Source: Pseudomonadota bacterium
Lineage (GTDB): Bacteria; Desulfobacterota; Syntrophobacteria; Syntrophobacterales; Syntrophobacteraceae
Reading direction: 5' to 3'
Assembly (NCBI GenBank): GCA_023442755.1
Contig: JAEZXS010000056.1
Location: forward strand, 1 to 31,814
DNA: 31,814 nt
How positions within the stretch are numbered: the stretch's first letter is position 1; every line of letters begins with the position of its first letter. Positions 8,182 to 16,579 of this stretch are shown here, one piece after another. A program made the position numbers and the translations under genes. Under the pieces are notes generated by a model that was given only the letters and a program-made list of their open reading frames with translations, had not been told where the DNA came from and searched no databases.

Positions 8182-8266
8182 CTTTACTATCTGGGTGCGA
8201 AGCGCCAAAGGATTTGCATGGCCCGACATTTTAGGGGTAGAGCCCGAATAATCAGCCGAGTGTCCG
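8182..8266 (+). repeat. Inverted repeat copy 2 flanking the methyltransferase gene
   Basis: Partner of 7171-7253 in opposite orientation. Both copies contain an open frame reading MAR-F-(W/R)-RARIISRVS, but a one-base indel separates the frames upstream of it, so the element is more likely non-coding or decayed than a functional gene. Nothing else identifiable lies between 8104 and 8181 or between 8267 and 8363. Confidence 0.8.
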
Positions 8267-8363
8267 TTTCGTCTGCCTTGCAGAGTATTCCGGGAAGCTC
8301 AGTTGAACACACAGAAAAGGAAGAGAATCTCGTGGAAATCTCCACGCCCGGTAAGACACTCTC

Positions 8364-8693
8364 CTACCAAGGTGTGCTCGTCGAGATCACCCATGGAGGA
8401 CTGGCTCTTCGGTCAAGAAATCGAGAATACTGAAACAACGAAGAACTGCATGGCGCAAAAAGTACCTGGCGGGCAAAAGCCTCCGTGACGACATATAACG
8501 TCTCCTGCATCTCGCGGTCGATCATGCCATGTGTCGCTGGATAGCGATCGCGCAACTTTGTCATGAATTCGCCCCGATCCCGGGGAAGCTGTTCCAGAAT
8601 CCTCGCTCCCTCGGGATCGGGGTTGTTCAAGGTTTCAGCCGTCGTGAGCAGAAGAAATTCCGTAGCCTGCATCAGCTGATCGGCCAGCCCGCA
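8364..8693 (-). pseudogene. Orphan helical C-terminal fragment, possibly from a Na/Pi-cotransporter-type protein
   Basis: This open frame of about 100 codons follows a stop codon and has no ribosome binding site; the first ATG is at 8672. The peptide is strongly helical, from ADQLMQATEFLLLTTAETL through RDRGEFMTKLRDRY to TLYVVTEAFARQVLF. This pattern resembles the PhoU-like helical tail of Na/Pi cotransporter family proteins, recalled from memory rather than searched. The last 25 or so residues look unrelated. It may instead be the frameshifted tail of the upstream broken GNAT-like gene, which lies in a different frame and ends at 8734. Either way it looks like a remnant. Confidence 0.4.
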
Positions 8694-8733
8694 TCAATCC
8701 GGCAGCTTCTGTCGAAAAGCGATTCTCCAAGAG

Positions 8734-9474
8734 TCAGTACCGTATCCTCCAGCGATAGACGTTGCTGAGCATTTCCTGGAGGTCTTGCGCGTTCCTGGCC
8801 AGTTCCGGACGCATATGGCCGGGGGTTAATTCGGCCACCTTTCGGTTCAGAGATCCCGCCGTGTGGAAGAATTCCGAATGCAATCCTTCCAGTTCGGCGA
8901 TCCATCAACGCAACTCGATCCTCAGTCCCCGGAGGTCCCGCGCAGACAGCTCCGGACCCTGACGGGACCTGATTCCAAGTGTCTGGCTTCCGAAAGGAAC
9001 ATATCCATATTTCCAAAGGGGCTCCTCAGTTGCAGTGGCGATCAGGGATGTTCCGACACACCCCTCCTCGTCCCGCAGGACCCTCTCGCATTCCGACAAA
9101 AACAGGCGTTTCAGATGCCAGGCCAGGTCCGGATGAAAAATCAATCCATCGGCGAAAAACGCCCAAGCGTCGTCTTTCAGAGGCAGCTTGAAGCCGTGCA
9201 AAAGCGCCCAAGGTGTTCCTCCTCTGTCGTTGAGGGAGTAGCACAGAGTGTGGAATGTGTTCTTGTGAAAGTTCAGCAGCCGTTCAAGGCTTCCCCGGTC
9301 ATAGAGCCGTCGGAACCGCTTCTGTCGATCCACCACTTCGAACAAAGCAAGGTAGCCTTCGATGGAAGCGGCGCAGAAAGGAGCCACGTGAAATCCGTCC
9401 GGAAACAGGTTGCCCCGGCGGGAGGGGAAGATTTGCTGGGTGATCCGGACCGCTGCATAAATGGAGGTACTCAA
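8734..9474 (-). pseudogene. GNAT-like protein gene interrupted by an in-frame TGA
   Basis: Translation from TTG at 9474, immediately after the stop of the upstream GNAT gene, gives 189 residues ending at a TGA at 8905-8907. The end of this part, with EEPLWKYGYVPFG at about 147-159, resembles the last strands of a GNAT acyltransferase. Reading through the TGA in the same frame gives another 56 codons of clearly protein-like helical sequence (IAELEGLHSEFFHTAGS, then LARNAQDLQEMLSNVY) to a TGA at 8734-8736. The simplest view is a nonsense mutation in a formerly longer protein of about 245 residues. A short functional protein ending at 8905 is the alternative. It is the last gene of the cluster that starts at 11212. 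Confidence 0.6.
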
Positions 9475-10035
9475 TCACTCATGAATCCTGGCCTTACGGC
9501 AATCAAGGGTCTTGCAGATAAGATTGAATGTCTGTATGCCGAAGGACGCTTCCTTCATTCTCTCCAATACCAGCTTGGAGCCGCCATCGTGGCTGTCACG
9601 ACTGTCAACCCAACAGACGGAAAATTCCGGACCTGATGTGAATTCAACTTCACGGTATGACAGGTTCAATAATTGCGCCAAACCCCTGCCGCGCATTTCC
9701 GGTATCGTACAGAGTGCAGTTTCAATGGCGTATTTCCCCGCCTGACCACCATGACTGCAGTCGCGGGAAAAAGCCAGAAAACATCCCAGCCACCGATCCT
9801 CATCGTCCAGGACACAAACACCGGAGGGGATGGGCATGCTCCATTCCAGGAATTCCGGCGTGAAACGAATCCGCGGCGAGTTCCCATAATCATGGTTGAA
9901 ACATAGCTCGATAAGTGCGGACAGCTTCTCATAGGACCAACTTTCCCGAAGGGGCAGCACCTGTACGTCCCTTAACCCCGGGTGTTTCTTGAACAGAGCC
10001 TCCTTCTCCCTTTTCAGGTCCTCTATGGTCCTCAT
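9475..10035 (-). CDS. GNAT-family N-acyltransferase
   Basis: The product is 186 residues from the ATG at 10035. This start overlaps the stop of the upstream acyltransferase gene as ATGA and has a GGAGGA-type RBS just upstream, pointing to translational coupling. An ATG 33 bp further upstream is less likely. The core carries a GNAT fold: a WLGCFLAF strand, ETALCTIPEMRGRGLAQLL (the acyl-CoA pyrophosphate loop, with R-G-R-G-L-A matching the Q/RxxGxG/A motif), and later VCWVDSRDSHDGGSKLVLERM in place of the usual N-terminal-Asn helix. The substrate is unknown. It is the second of three adjacent GNAT-fold genes downstream of a PLP decarboxylase remnant, so it probably acts on an amine or amino acid made by that pathway. 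Confidence 0.78.
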   Translation of the reverse strand: MRTIEDLKREKEALFKKHPGLRDVQVLPLRESWSYEKLSALIELCFNHDYGNSPRIRFTPEFLEWSMPIPSGVCVLDDEDRWLGCFLAFSRDCSHGGQAGKYAIETALCTIPEMRGRGLAQLLNLSYREVEFTSGPEFSVCWVDSRDSHDGGSKLVLERMKEASFGIQTFNLICKTLDCRKARIHE

Positions 10036-10766
10036 TCGTCGTGTCCTCCAGGAATATACCTTTGCCAATATCCACGAAATCTCAGAGTAGGGATCAAAAG
10101 TTTCTGCAAGCCGTGGACCCGGAAGCTATCGACCATTGTTGCTGTGCTCATGGACCCCATGTACATCGTGGAAGGCCCCAAATCCTCAAAAGGCCGACGT
10201 TGCTTGAGCTTGTGGTAGAACGGCGTATCGATCGCCGCAAAGCCGTACCGAAGACGTGGATGTTTGAAAACTTTCATCATGATCGCAGTGATCAGCGCCT
10301 TGGAGGCCCTGCCGTCCCGCTTCGCTTTGGCTATGGCCATAGTGGCGATGTCGAAGCACCGCCTGGGATCCATGGCCAGAACCCTTTTCAGGTTCGCGGG
10401 TGGAATTTCCAACTCTTCCGCATGGTCGATGGTGGGAAAGAGCCCCGGCCCCATTTTCCGAGCATGGGGAGCGTACACGAGACGGACTACCCCGGACAGG
10501 ATTCGCTGCCCCAACGGCAGTTGCCGGTCGCCGGTAAAGGCCGCCAGGAATTCCATGGATGCGTAGCGGTCAAAATCGGCGATCCGCCCCGTCGGGCTCT
10601 CTTCCACATAGCCCGATTCCAGAAAGACCTGGTACTCCAGAGACTCGCACCGATGCCAAAAGAGCTTCTCGGCCGGCGAGATCGAAAGGAGCTCGACCCC
10701 TTCCATATTCTCAATTGAGAGACGTGAACGCAGCTTTCTAAAAAAGTGCCTGCCGAAAGCGCTCAA
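10032..10766 (-). CDS. Autoinducer-synthase/FeeM-like GNAT N-acyltransferase
   Basis: From the conserved part onward (EYQVFLESGYVEE), the protein follows the layout of LuxI/FeeM-type GNAT synthases. It has an acidic loop with D-x-Y before an EFLAAF strand, then GVVRLVYAP, then a CFDIATMAIAK segment followed by a helix, then GFAAIDTPFYHKL and LGPSTMYMGS. Such enzymes join an acyl chain from acyl-ACP or acyl-CoA to an amino acid or related amine, giving signals or lipids. The frame is open from an ATG at 10886, but the first 40 residues look non-coding. I favour the TTG at 10766, which follows an AGAGGA-type RBS; an ATG at 10706 is the other option. The stop overlaps the next gene as ATGA. The product is unproven. 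Confidence 0.6.
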   Translation of the reverse strand: MSAFGRHFFRKLRSRLSIENMEGVELLSISPAEKLFWHRCESLEYQVFLESGYVEESPTGRIADFDRYASMEFLAAFTGDRQLPLGQRILSGVVRLVYAPHARKMGPGLFPTIDHAEELEIPPANLKRVLAMDPRRCFDIATMAIAKAKRDGRASKALITAIMMKVFKHPRLRYGFAAIDTPFYHKLKQRRPFEDLGPSTMYMGSMSTATMVDSFRVHGLQKLLIPTLRFRGYWQRYIPGGHDE

Positions 10767-10894
10767 GTGACCATAAGTCCTCTTCCGGCACTGATGTGGT
10801 TCGCTTGAACCGGCAGGCAGGTTGTCCCTGCGGTCATGGAGTCCCATACGTCTCCATCGCCACGTCCGATGTGGCGTCCATTTCATACAGTTCT

Positions 10895-11212
10895 TCAGCT
10901 ATAAGGCAGTAGGGACCCGTTGAAGCCGCATCCCATGCCTGTGCCTATGCAATCCAGGGTGTAGGCCCCCGTAGAGGCGAAGCAGATCCGGCTGTTCCTG
11001 TCAGGATTGCTGTGATCCACAGTCAGGTGGGGCAGACCATTGCACTTCACTGCATAATACAACTGTTCCGGCTGCAGGGAATTTCGAAGTAGGTCCATTT
11101 TGGATGCCATTCTGTTCAGATCGAAAAGGAAGAAAGGGGTGGGGAGTTCGGCGAGCCGGCGTCTGAGGTCGTCAGGTAAAGAGGCGTAATCCATTACGCT
11201 ACCCGTCTTCAT
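10895..11212 (-). pseudogene. Internally deleted PLP-dependent decarboxylase (ornithine/diaminopimelate decarboxylase family)
   Basis: The 105-residue reading frame joins the two ends of a fold-type III decarboxylase. Residues 22-60 are the N-terminal start of the barrel, with PTPFFLFDLNRM and then YYAVKCN, whose Lys is the usual PLP-binding lysine. Residues 76-100 are the extreme C-terminus, with FASTGAYTLDC and FNG. Family members are about 380-420 residues, so roughly 300 central residues are missing, including the glycine-rich phosphate-binding loop and the catalytic Cys-Asp segment. It cannot be active. It stands first in the minus-strand cluster with the GNAT genes and probably supplied their amine substrate before deletion. 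No strong RBS is seen. Confidence 0.8.
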
Positions 11213-11497
11213 ACGTCAGCTTTCATTCCCGGGCCGCCATCGGGGATGCAAAAGGCGCAGTCCATCTCCGAAGAGACTATCGCGGTGGGACACTCTTGTG
11301 CCGGCAGATCGGCTTCGGATCAAAAGCCCAGCCTTCTTGTTACTCAATAGGGGTTATTTCCCAAGAATTGCAAGCTACTAAAAGCTGCCTTTCTTGTAAA
11401 GAAAATATACCCTTGCGTGCAAGCCAGTCCTTAATCATCAAGGGGGCAAAGCCCCTCTCTTTGGAGAGGTTTTGCCGATTATGGGAAACAGCGTCGA
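11213..11497. other. Intergenic region with one hairpin
   Basis: A stem-loop at 11445-11476 pairs GGCAAA with TTTTGCC and CCCTCTC with GGAGAGG around a short loop. It lies just past the stop of the truncated chemoreceptor frame on the minus strand. It lacks a clear T-run, so it is only a possible terminator. Nothing else was recognised. Confidence 0.4.
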
Positions 11498-11941
11498 TCA
11501 GATGCGCCTGGAGGGTGGGAGCGTCCGGGCGGCATTGTCTGCGTCCGGAGCGGAGAGGGGCCTTGTGCTCCCGCCCACGCCGCCGACCAGGGAAACCAGC
11601 TCCAAAACTATTCCCTTCATATTCTCCGCCTGGGAATTGAGTTCTTCGGAAGCCGAGGCCGACTCTTCCGAATTAGCCGCATTTTCCTGCACCACCCGGT
11701 CCATCTCGGCGACCGCCGTGCTGATCTGTCCGATGCCGCTCGCCTGTTCTTCGCAGGCCGTGGAGATTTCCTCCACCAGTTGAGCGACCTTGCCGGAAAT
11801 TCTCACATTTTCCTCGAACGCCTCTTTGGTCAGCCTGGTCAGTTCGTTGCCGACCCGTACCGCCTGGATGGTGTTCTCGATGAGTTCGCTGGTGCCTTTT
11901 GCCGCATCCGCAGCCTGGCCGGATACGGCACAAATCTCTCC
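11498..11941 (-). pseudogene. 5'-truncated methyl-accepting chemotaxis protein (signalling-domain tail only)
   Basis: The frame is open from an ATG at 12007, but that start lies inside the 3' end of the upstream chemoreceptor gene, and receptor-like sequence begins only near 11941. What remains is the descending arm of the MCP coiled coil: ADAAKGTSELIENT, then VAQLVEEIS, EEQASGIGQ, and SEESASASEELNSQAE. The sensor domain, both membrane segments, the ascending arm and the CheA/CheW-binding tip are gone. It differs clearly from the two intact neighbours, so it came from a third receptor and not from a recent partial duplication of them. The fusion with the 3' end of the next gene points to a deletion between receptor genes. 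Confidence 0.8.
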
Positions 11942-11978
11942 GGCTCGATCAACGGTGATGTTACGCTTCCACCGGCTG

Positions 11979-13763
11979 TTAAAGCGTCGTGAGCGCCGGG
12001 GTGTCATCCGTTTTCAAAGCCCTGCCGGCTGTGTTTTCTTGCTTTCCGTCCCTGCCGACGAGTGAGACCAATTCGAAAACAACCTCTTTCATACTCTCCG
12101 CCTGTGCATTGAGTTCTTCGGCGGCTGAAGCCGATTCTTCGGCGCTGGCGGCATTATCCTGTACGACGTTGTCCATCTCTCCCACCGCCCGGTTTACCTG
12201 CTCGATCCCCTGGGCCTGCTCGGAGGAGGCTGCCGAGATCTCTCCAATCAGCTCTTCCACCTTGCCGGCTCTTTCCGCAACCTGCGCAAATCCGTCGCTG
12301 GTCTTCCGAACGATTTCCGATCCCTCGCGGATTTTTTCAACCGTTCCCTCGATCAGTCCGGCTGTGCTCCTTGCCGCATCGGCCGCACGCATCGCAAGGT
12401 TTCGCACCTCGTCGGCAACGACGGCGAATCCCGCGCCCGCTTCACCCGCCCGGGCCGCCTCCACCGCGGCGTTCAGGGCCAGCAGATTGGTTTGGAAGGC
12501 TATTTCGTCTATGGTGCGGATGATCTTGGAGGTTTCCTCGCTTGCCTTGGAGATGGCGTCCATGGATGCGGTGAGTTCGTTCATGGACTGATTGGCAACG
12601 GATACCACTTTTACGGTTTCGGCCATGAGCGCATTGGCCTGGCCGGCGTTCTCCGCGTTCAGCCTGGTCATGGAAGACATTTCTTCCAGGGCGGCGGACG
12701 TTTCCTCGATCGACGAGGCCTGTTGCGATGCTCCTCCCGCCAGTTCCTGGCTGGCCTTTGAGACCTGGTGCGATGCGGAGGCGACGTATTCGGCTCCGCC
12801 CCTGAGAGATGTTGCCATCTTCCTTATAGGTTTCAGTGCGGCATGGGAAACCAGCATGATCGTAATGACCGTGATGAGAAGCACGCCCACCACCGAAAAA
12901 GCGCTGATGTAATAGATCTGCCGCACAGGGGCGAGCATCTCCGTCTCGCTTGCCGTCGTACCGAGCGTCCAGCCGGTTTCCTTGTTGACCCTGTAGGCGG
13001 CCATCGTGTTCCTGCCTTTAAACTGGTAGCGGATCGTTCCCTCTCCCTTTGCCATGATTTCGCGCGTGAAATCCAGGTCTTTCGCATTCATCTTCATGAT
13101 CAGAGATTTATCGGGATGGGAAATGAGGCCGCCGTTGTGCTGGAACATGAAGGCATAGCCTTCTTTGCCTATTTTGACCGGATCAATGAACTGCTTATTG
13201 AGAGCGATGAGGTTTACGGTACCATACAGGACGCCGATGACTTTATCACTTTGCTTTATCGGGGCGGAGATCATAAAGCCGGGGTTGCCCGTCGTTCTGC
13301 TTACGACAACTTCCGGCGAAACGCATTCTCTGCCGGCGCTCGACTCTTTAAAATATGTCCTGTCCTTTACATTTACTTTGCCTATGGCACTGCGTGTGGA
13401 CGCTGCTATGACATTGCCTTCCAAATCCGCCAGACCAATATTTTCGAAGTAGGACGACTGCGCCTGAAGGTTAGCGATATATTCGAGCGCCGTCAGGCGG
13501 GAAATCTCGCCTGCCTCGGTATCTTGGAAGGCTTCCTGGAATAGTTTGATCCGGCTCCATACGGATACCTCGGATATACGTTCTCCTATGTAGGTGGATA
13601 TCCTCTGATTTGTAAGGTCCAGTACCTCTAACAACTGTTCGTTCACCTTATTTATTATGGCTTTGCGAGCAGAAAAACCATTAAATGCAGCCAGGAGCAG
13701 CATGCCGAAGAATACGAGAATTACTGTTGGGATCAAAAACCTGTTTTTTAAAGTCAGCACCAT
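11979..13763 (-). CDS. Methyl-accepting chemotaxis protein with dCache sensor
   Basis: This 594-residue protein has a membrane segment at about 8-28 and a periplasmic dCache-type sensor at about 35-280, with DRTYF at 134-138 and the GGLISHPD stretch near 211-218. A second membrane segment covers about 285-306, and an MCP signalling coiled coil runs from about 325 to 570. The tip (EIAFQTNLLALNAAVEAARA) at 420-439 binds CheA and CheW. Only a short half-HAMP-like linker (ALKPIRKM) separates membrane and signalling parts. Methylation-type Gln/Glu pairs are present (SIEETSAALEEM, AEESASAAEEL). No CheR-tethering pentapeptide is seen at the C-terminus. The ATG has a GGAG RBS. The signalling half is nearly identical at DNA level to the next gene, while the sensor halves are only about two-thirds identical. 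The ligand is unknown. Confidence 0.95.
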   Translation of the reverse strand: MVLTLKNRFLIPTVILVFFGMLLLAAFNGFSARKAIINKVNEQLLEVLDLTNQRISTYIGERISEVSVWSRIKLFQEAFQDTEAGEISRLTALEYIANLQAQSSYFENIGLADLEGNVIAASTRSAIGKVNVKDRTYFKESSAGRECVSPEVVVSRTTGNPGFMISAPIKQSDKVIGVLYGTVNLIALNKQFIDPVKIGKEGYAFMFQHNGGLISHPDKSLIMKMNAKDLDFTREIMAKGEGTIRYQFKGRNTMAAYRVNKETGWTLGTTASETEMLAPVRQIYYISAFSVVGVLLITVITIMLVSHAALKPIRKMATSLRGGAEYVASASHQVSKASQELAGGASQQASSIEETSAALEEMSSMTRLNAENAGQANALMAETVKVVSVANQSMNELTASMDAISKASEETSKIIRTIDEIAFQTNLLALNAAVEAARAGEAGAGFAVVADEVRNLAMRAADAARSTAGLIEGTVEKIREGSEIVRKTSDGFAQVAERAGKVEELIGEISAASSEQAQGIEQVNRAVGEMDNVVQDNAASAEESASAAEELNAQAESMKEVVFELVSLVGRDGKQENTAGRALKTDDTPALTTL

Positions 13764-14172
13764 GTATAGCTCCGAGTTATTTGGATAAGTTCTTTAGTTA
13801 TTATGCACTTACAACAATTGTTCTGTATCTGAGGGATTATTTGCGATAAGTCCATGTTGATAGAGAGCATTCACTTATGCGAATTGAAAATATCATGGGC
13901 AAATGATATATATCATGTTGGTTTGGATATGTTCGGCAACTTTAGCTAGCTTTTCGCAATTCCCTAAACCTATCTTCTCCAAATTTCTGACAGTTCCACT
14001 ATAATTCGGAATCCATTTGAATCGACTTGAGATTTTTTTATAACAAAAGTGGTCGCAATGTATTTGGATGGAAAAATATATGATTACCTACCGGATATTT
14101 GAACAACGATGTTGTGGGGACATAGGGTAGAGGGCGGCAGGTGGTCTGCGGGATTTGCGTATGAAGAAATGA
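13764..14172. other. AT-rich intergenic region between chemoreceptor genes
   Basis: This region holds the upstream region of the 11979-13763 receptor. A perfect 14-bp palindrome, ATGATATATATCAT, lies at 13903-13916 and is a possible operator. No convincing sigma-28 or sigma-54 promoter was found by eye, and no gene. Confidence 0.4.
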
Positions 14173-14214
14173 AAAAACGCCAGAGCCCTCTTTTTTGAAG
14201 GGCTCTGACGTTTT
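14173..14214 (-). terminator. Intrinsic terminator after the second dCache chemoreceptor
   Basis: On the minus strand a strong stem (GTCAGAGCCCTTC with GAGGGCTCTGGC) is followed by GTTTTTTC, a classic Rho-independent terminator. It lies 21 bp past the stop codon of the 14235-16043 gene, so that receptor is transcribed separately from the next one. Confidence 0.88.
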
Positions 14215-14234
14215 CGGTCGTGTGAAATGGTGGA

Positions 14235-16043
14235 TCAGGCCCGCCTGGAAGGCGCCGCGAGAGTCGGGGCATCTATGCGTGCGGTCTTCGCTTTCGAGTT
14301 TGGGGCAGCTGCGGTTCTATACTTTCCGTCCCTGCCGACGAAGGAGACCAGCTCGAACACGATTTTTTTCATGCTCTCCGCCTGGGCGTTGAGTTCTTCG
14401 GCGGCCGAGGCGGATTCTTCGGCGCTGGCGGCATTGTCCTGCACGACGTTGTCCATCTCTCCCACTGCTTTGTTTACCTGTTCGATTCCCTGCGCCTGCT
14501 CGGAAGAGGCTGCCGATATCTCTCCGATCAACTCTTCCACCTTGCCGGCTCTTCCCGCAACCTGCGCAAACCCGTCGCTGGTTTTCCGTACGATTTCCGA
14601 TCCCTCGCGGATTTTTTCTACGGTGCCTTCGATCAGGGCCGCCGTGTTCTTTGCCGCATCGGCCGCACGCATCGCAAGGTTTCGCACCTCGTCGGCAACG
14701 ACGGCGAATCCCGCGCCTGCTTCACCCGCCCGGGCAGCCTCTACCGCGGCGTTCAGGGCCAGCAGATTGGTCTGGAAGGCTATTTCGTCTATGGTGCGGA
14801 TGATCTTGGAGGTTTCCTCGCTTGCCTTGGAGATGGCGTCCATGGAGGCGGGGAGTTCGTTCATGGACTGATTGGCAGCGGATACCACGTTTACGGTTTC
14901 GGCCATGAGCGCATTGGCCTGGCCGGCGTTCTGCGCGTTATGCCCGGTCATGGAAGACATTTCTTCCAGTGCGGAGGATGTTTCCTCTATGGACGCTGCC
15001 TGTTGGGAGGCGCCTCCCGCCAGTTCCTGGCTGGCCTTGGACACCTGGTTTGACGCGGAAGCGACGTATTCCGCCCCGCTCCTGAGAGACTCCGCCATTC
15101 TTCTTATCGGTTTCAGCGCGATATGGGAAACCAGCATGATCGTGATGATCGTCAGGAGAATCACCCCTGCAACCGAAAGGGCGCTGATGTAATAGATCTG
15201 CCGAACAGGGGCGAGCATCTCCGCCTCGCTGGCGGCGATGGTCAAGAGCCAGCCGGTTTCCTTGTTGACCCTGTATGCAGCCATTGTGTTTCTATCTTTA
15301 TAGTGGTAGCTGATCGTGCCCTCGCCCTTTGCCATCATTTCCCGAGAGAAATCGTTATCCTTTGCATTGGCTTTCATTATCAGCGACTTGTCGGGATGGG
15401 AAATGAGGCCGCCGTCGCGCTGGAACATGAAGGCGAAGCCGTCTTTTCCTATTTTGACCGGATCTATGAACTGCTGATTGAGCGTATTGAGGCTGACGGT
15501 CCCGTACAGGATGCCTATTATCCTATCACTGGATTTCAGGGGGGCTGCGATCATGAACCCGGGGTTTCCCGTCGTCCTGCTTGTCACTACTTCCGTGGAA
15601 ATGTACTTCTTGCCGGCGGCGGCCTCTTTGAAATAGGTCCTGTCCGCTACGTTTACCTTCCCGACCGCATTCTTCATGGAGGCTGCTATGACATCACCGG
15701 TCATAAGCGCAACGCCGATGTTTTCGAAATAGGCCGACTGCGCCTGCAGATTCCCGAGATACTCGATGGCGGCCTGGCGGGCGGATTTTTCCTCGTGGGT
15801 GTCCTGGCAGGCGTCCTGGAAAATTTTGATCTGGCTCCAGACGGTGACTTCCGCGACACGATCGCCGATATAAGTCGATATGCGCTGGTCGGTGAGGTCT
15901 AAAACTTCCGTCAGCTGCTGATTAACATCCCTTATCAGTGCCTTCCGGGTGGCAAGGCCGCATAAAACGGCCAGCAGTACCATGCCGAAGCAAACGAGCA
16001 CCACGGTTGGAACAAGAAATCTGTTTTTCAGGCTGACGTTCAT
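14235..16043 (-). CDS. Methyl-accepting chemotaxis protein with dCache sensor (paralogue of 11979-13763)
   Basis: The product is 602 residues from the ATG at 16043, chosen because GGAG lies 6 bp upstream and the neighbour starts the same way. An in-frame start 36 bp earlier has no RBS. The layout matches its paralogue: a membrane segment near the N-terminus, a dCache sensor with the same DRTYF motif, a second membrane segment, a short linker, and a signalling coiled coil with tip EIAFQTNLLALNAAVEAARA. The C-terminal tail is longer and basic (KAKTARIDAPTLAAPSRRA) with no CheR pentapeptide. In a 74-residue stretch of the sensor I count about 66% identity to the paralogue, so ligand specificity may differ. 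It ends with its own terminator. Confidence 0.95.
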   Translation of the reverse strand: MNVSLKNRFLVPTVVLVCFGMVLLAVLCGLATRKALIRDVNQQLTEVLDLTDQRISTYIGDRVAEVTVWSQIKIFQDACQDTHEEKSARQAAIEYLGNLQAQSAYFENIGVALMTGDVIAASMKNAVGKVNVADRTYFKEAAAGKKYISTEVVTSRTTGNPGFMIAAPLKSSDRIIGILYGTVSLNTLNQQFIDPVKIGKDGFAFMFQRDGGLISHPDKSLIMKANAKDNDFSREMMAKGEGTISYHYKDRNTMAAYRVNKETGWLLTIAASEAEMLAPVRQIYYISALSVAGVILLTIITIMLVSHIALKPIRRMAESLRSGAEYVASASNQVSKASQELAGGASQQAASIEETSSALEEMSSMTGHNAQNAGQANALMAETVNVVSAANQSMNELPASMDAISKASEETSKIIRTIDEIAFQTNLLALNAAVEAARAGEAGAGFAVVADEVRNLAMRAADAAKNTAALIEGTVEKIREGSEIVRKTSDGFAQVAGRAGKVEELIGEISAASSEQAQGIEQVNKAVGEMDNVVQDNAASAEESASAAEELNAQAESMKKIVFELVSFVGRDGKYRTAAAPNSKAKTARIDAPTLAAPSRRA

Positions 16044-16391
16044 CTGTAACTCCGCATTAATTAGTGGTTGTGGCAACATTATTATTGCTGCGAGGCCAAA
16101 ACTGAGACTTACAGCACATGTAATACGGGGTGATGGAAACTCTCAGGTGGTTTATACGTTATTGTTTTTACGGGTTTACTGTTTGCTGAGGCATCTTACG
16201 GAATGTAATTCGGAACGATAGCGCAGCTCCTTTAGCGCTTTTTTGGAGAACCTTGCATGGATTCGGAGCTTTTAGCTGGAAATCGGAGAAATTGTGGGTC
16301 CCTGCAATAGCAAAATAGTGGAAGCGAGTTAGAAGTCGGTGCTCCTTTCGCCGGAATTGTTATCGTCGCTCCCCGGCTTCCGTTCTCCGAC
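16044..16391. other. Intergenic region between divergent chemoreceptor and AAA ATPase genes
   Basis: The upstream regions of two divergently transcribed genes lie here. A small stem (GCGCAGCTCC..TTTAGCGC) near 16220-16240 and some GC-rich symmetry near 16350-16375 are visible, but no gene or known RNA was recognised. Confidence 0.35.
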
Positions 16392-16420
16392 TTGACACTA
16401 TCCCTCTTTCATCATAGAGT
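16392..16420 (+). promoter_or_regulatory. Candidate sigma-70 promoter for the AAA ATPase gene
   Basis: A perfect -35 box TTGACA (16392-16397) is separated by 17 bp from TAGAGT (16415-16420), a 4/6 match to TATAAT. It would leave a leader of about 150 nt before the ATG at 16580. It is a prediction from spacing and consensus only. Confidence 0.4.
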
Positions 16421-16579
16421 TTTTTCCGCCGGTGCTTTTGCCGGAAATCCCGAGAATTTATCCGCAGCCGCACCCCCCGGAGCCGGGTCCTGCCCATAGG
16501 GTTGGCCCGGAGTCAGCGGTTCGGGCTGTCCGTTGCTTCCTGTAGTGCATCGTATATAAACTCACCCGGAGTCTTTAAC

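Noticed and set aside
10081..10718. 225-codon plus-strand frame opposite the acyltransferase
   Set aside because: Rich in Arg, His and Pro with no domain; the minus strand carries the GNAT pattern and overlaps the next gene as expected for an operon.
14017..14044. Plus-strand TTGAAT-16-TATAAC promoter-like sequence
   Set aside because: It points towards the 3' end of a minus-strand gene with no plus-strand gene downstream; AT-rich DNA gives such matches by chance.
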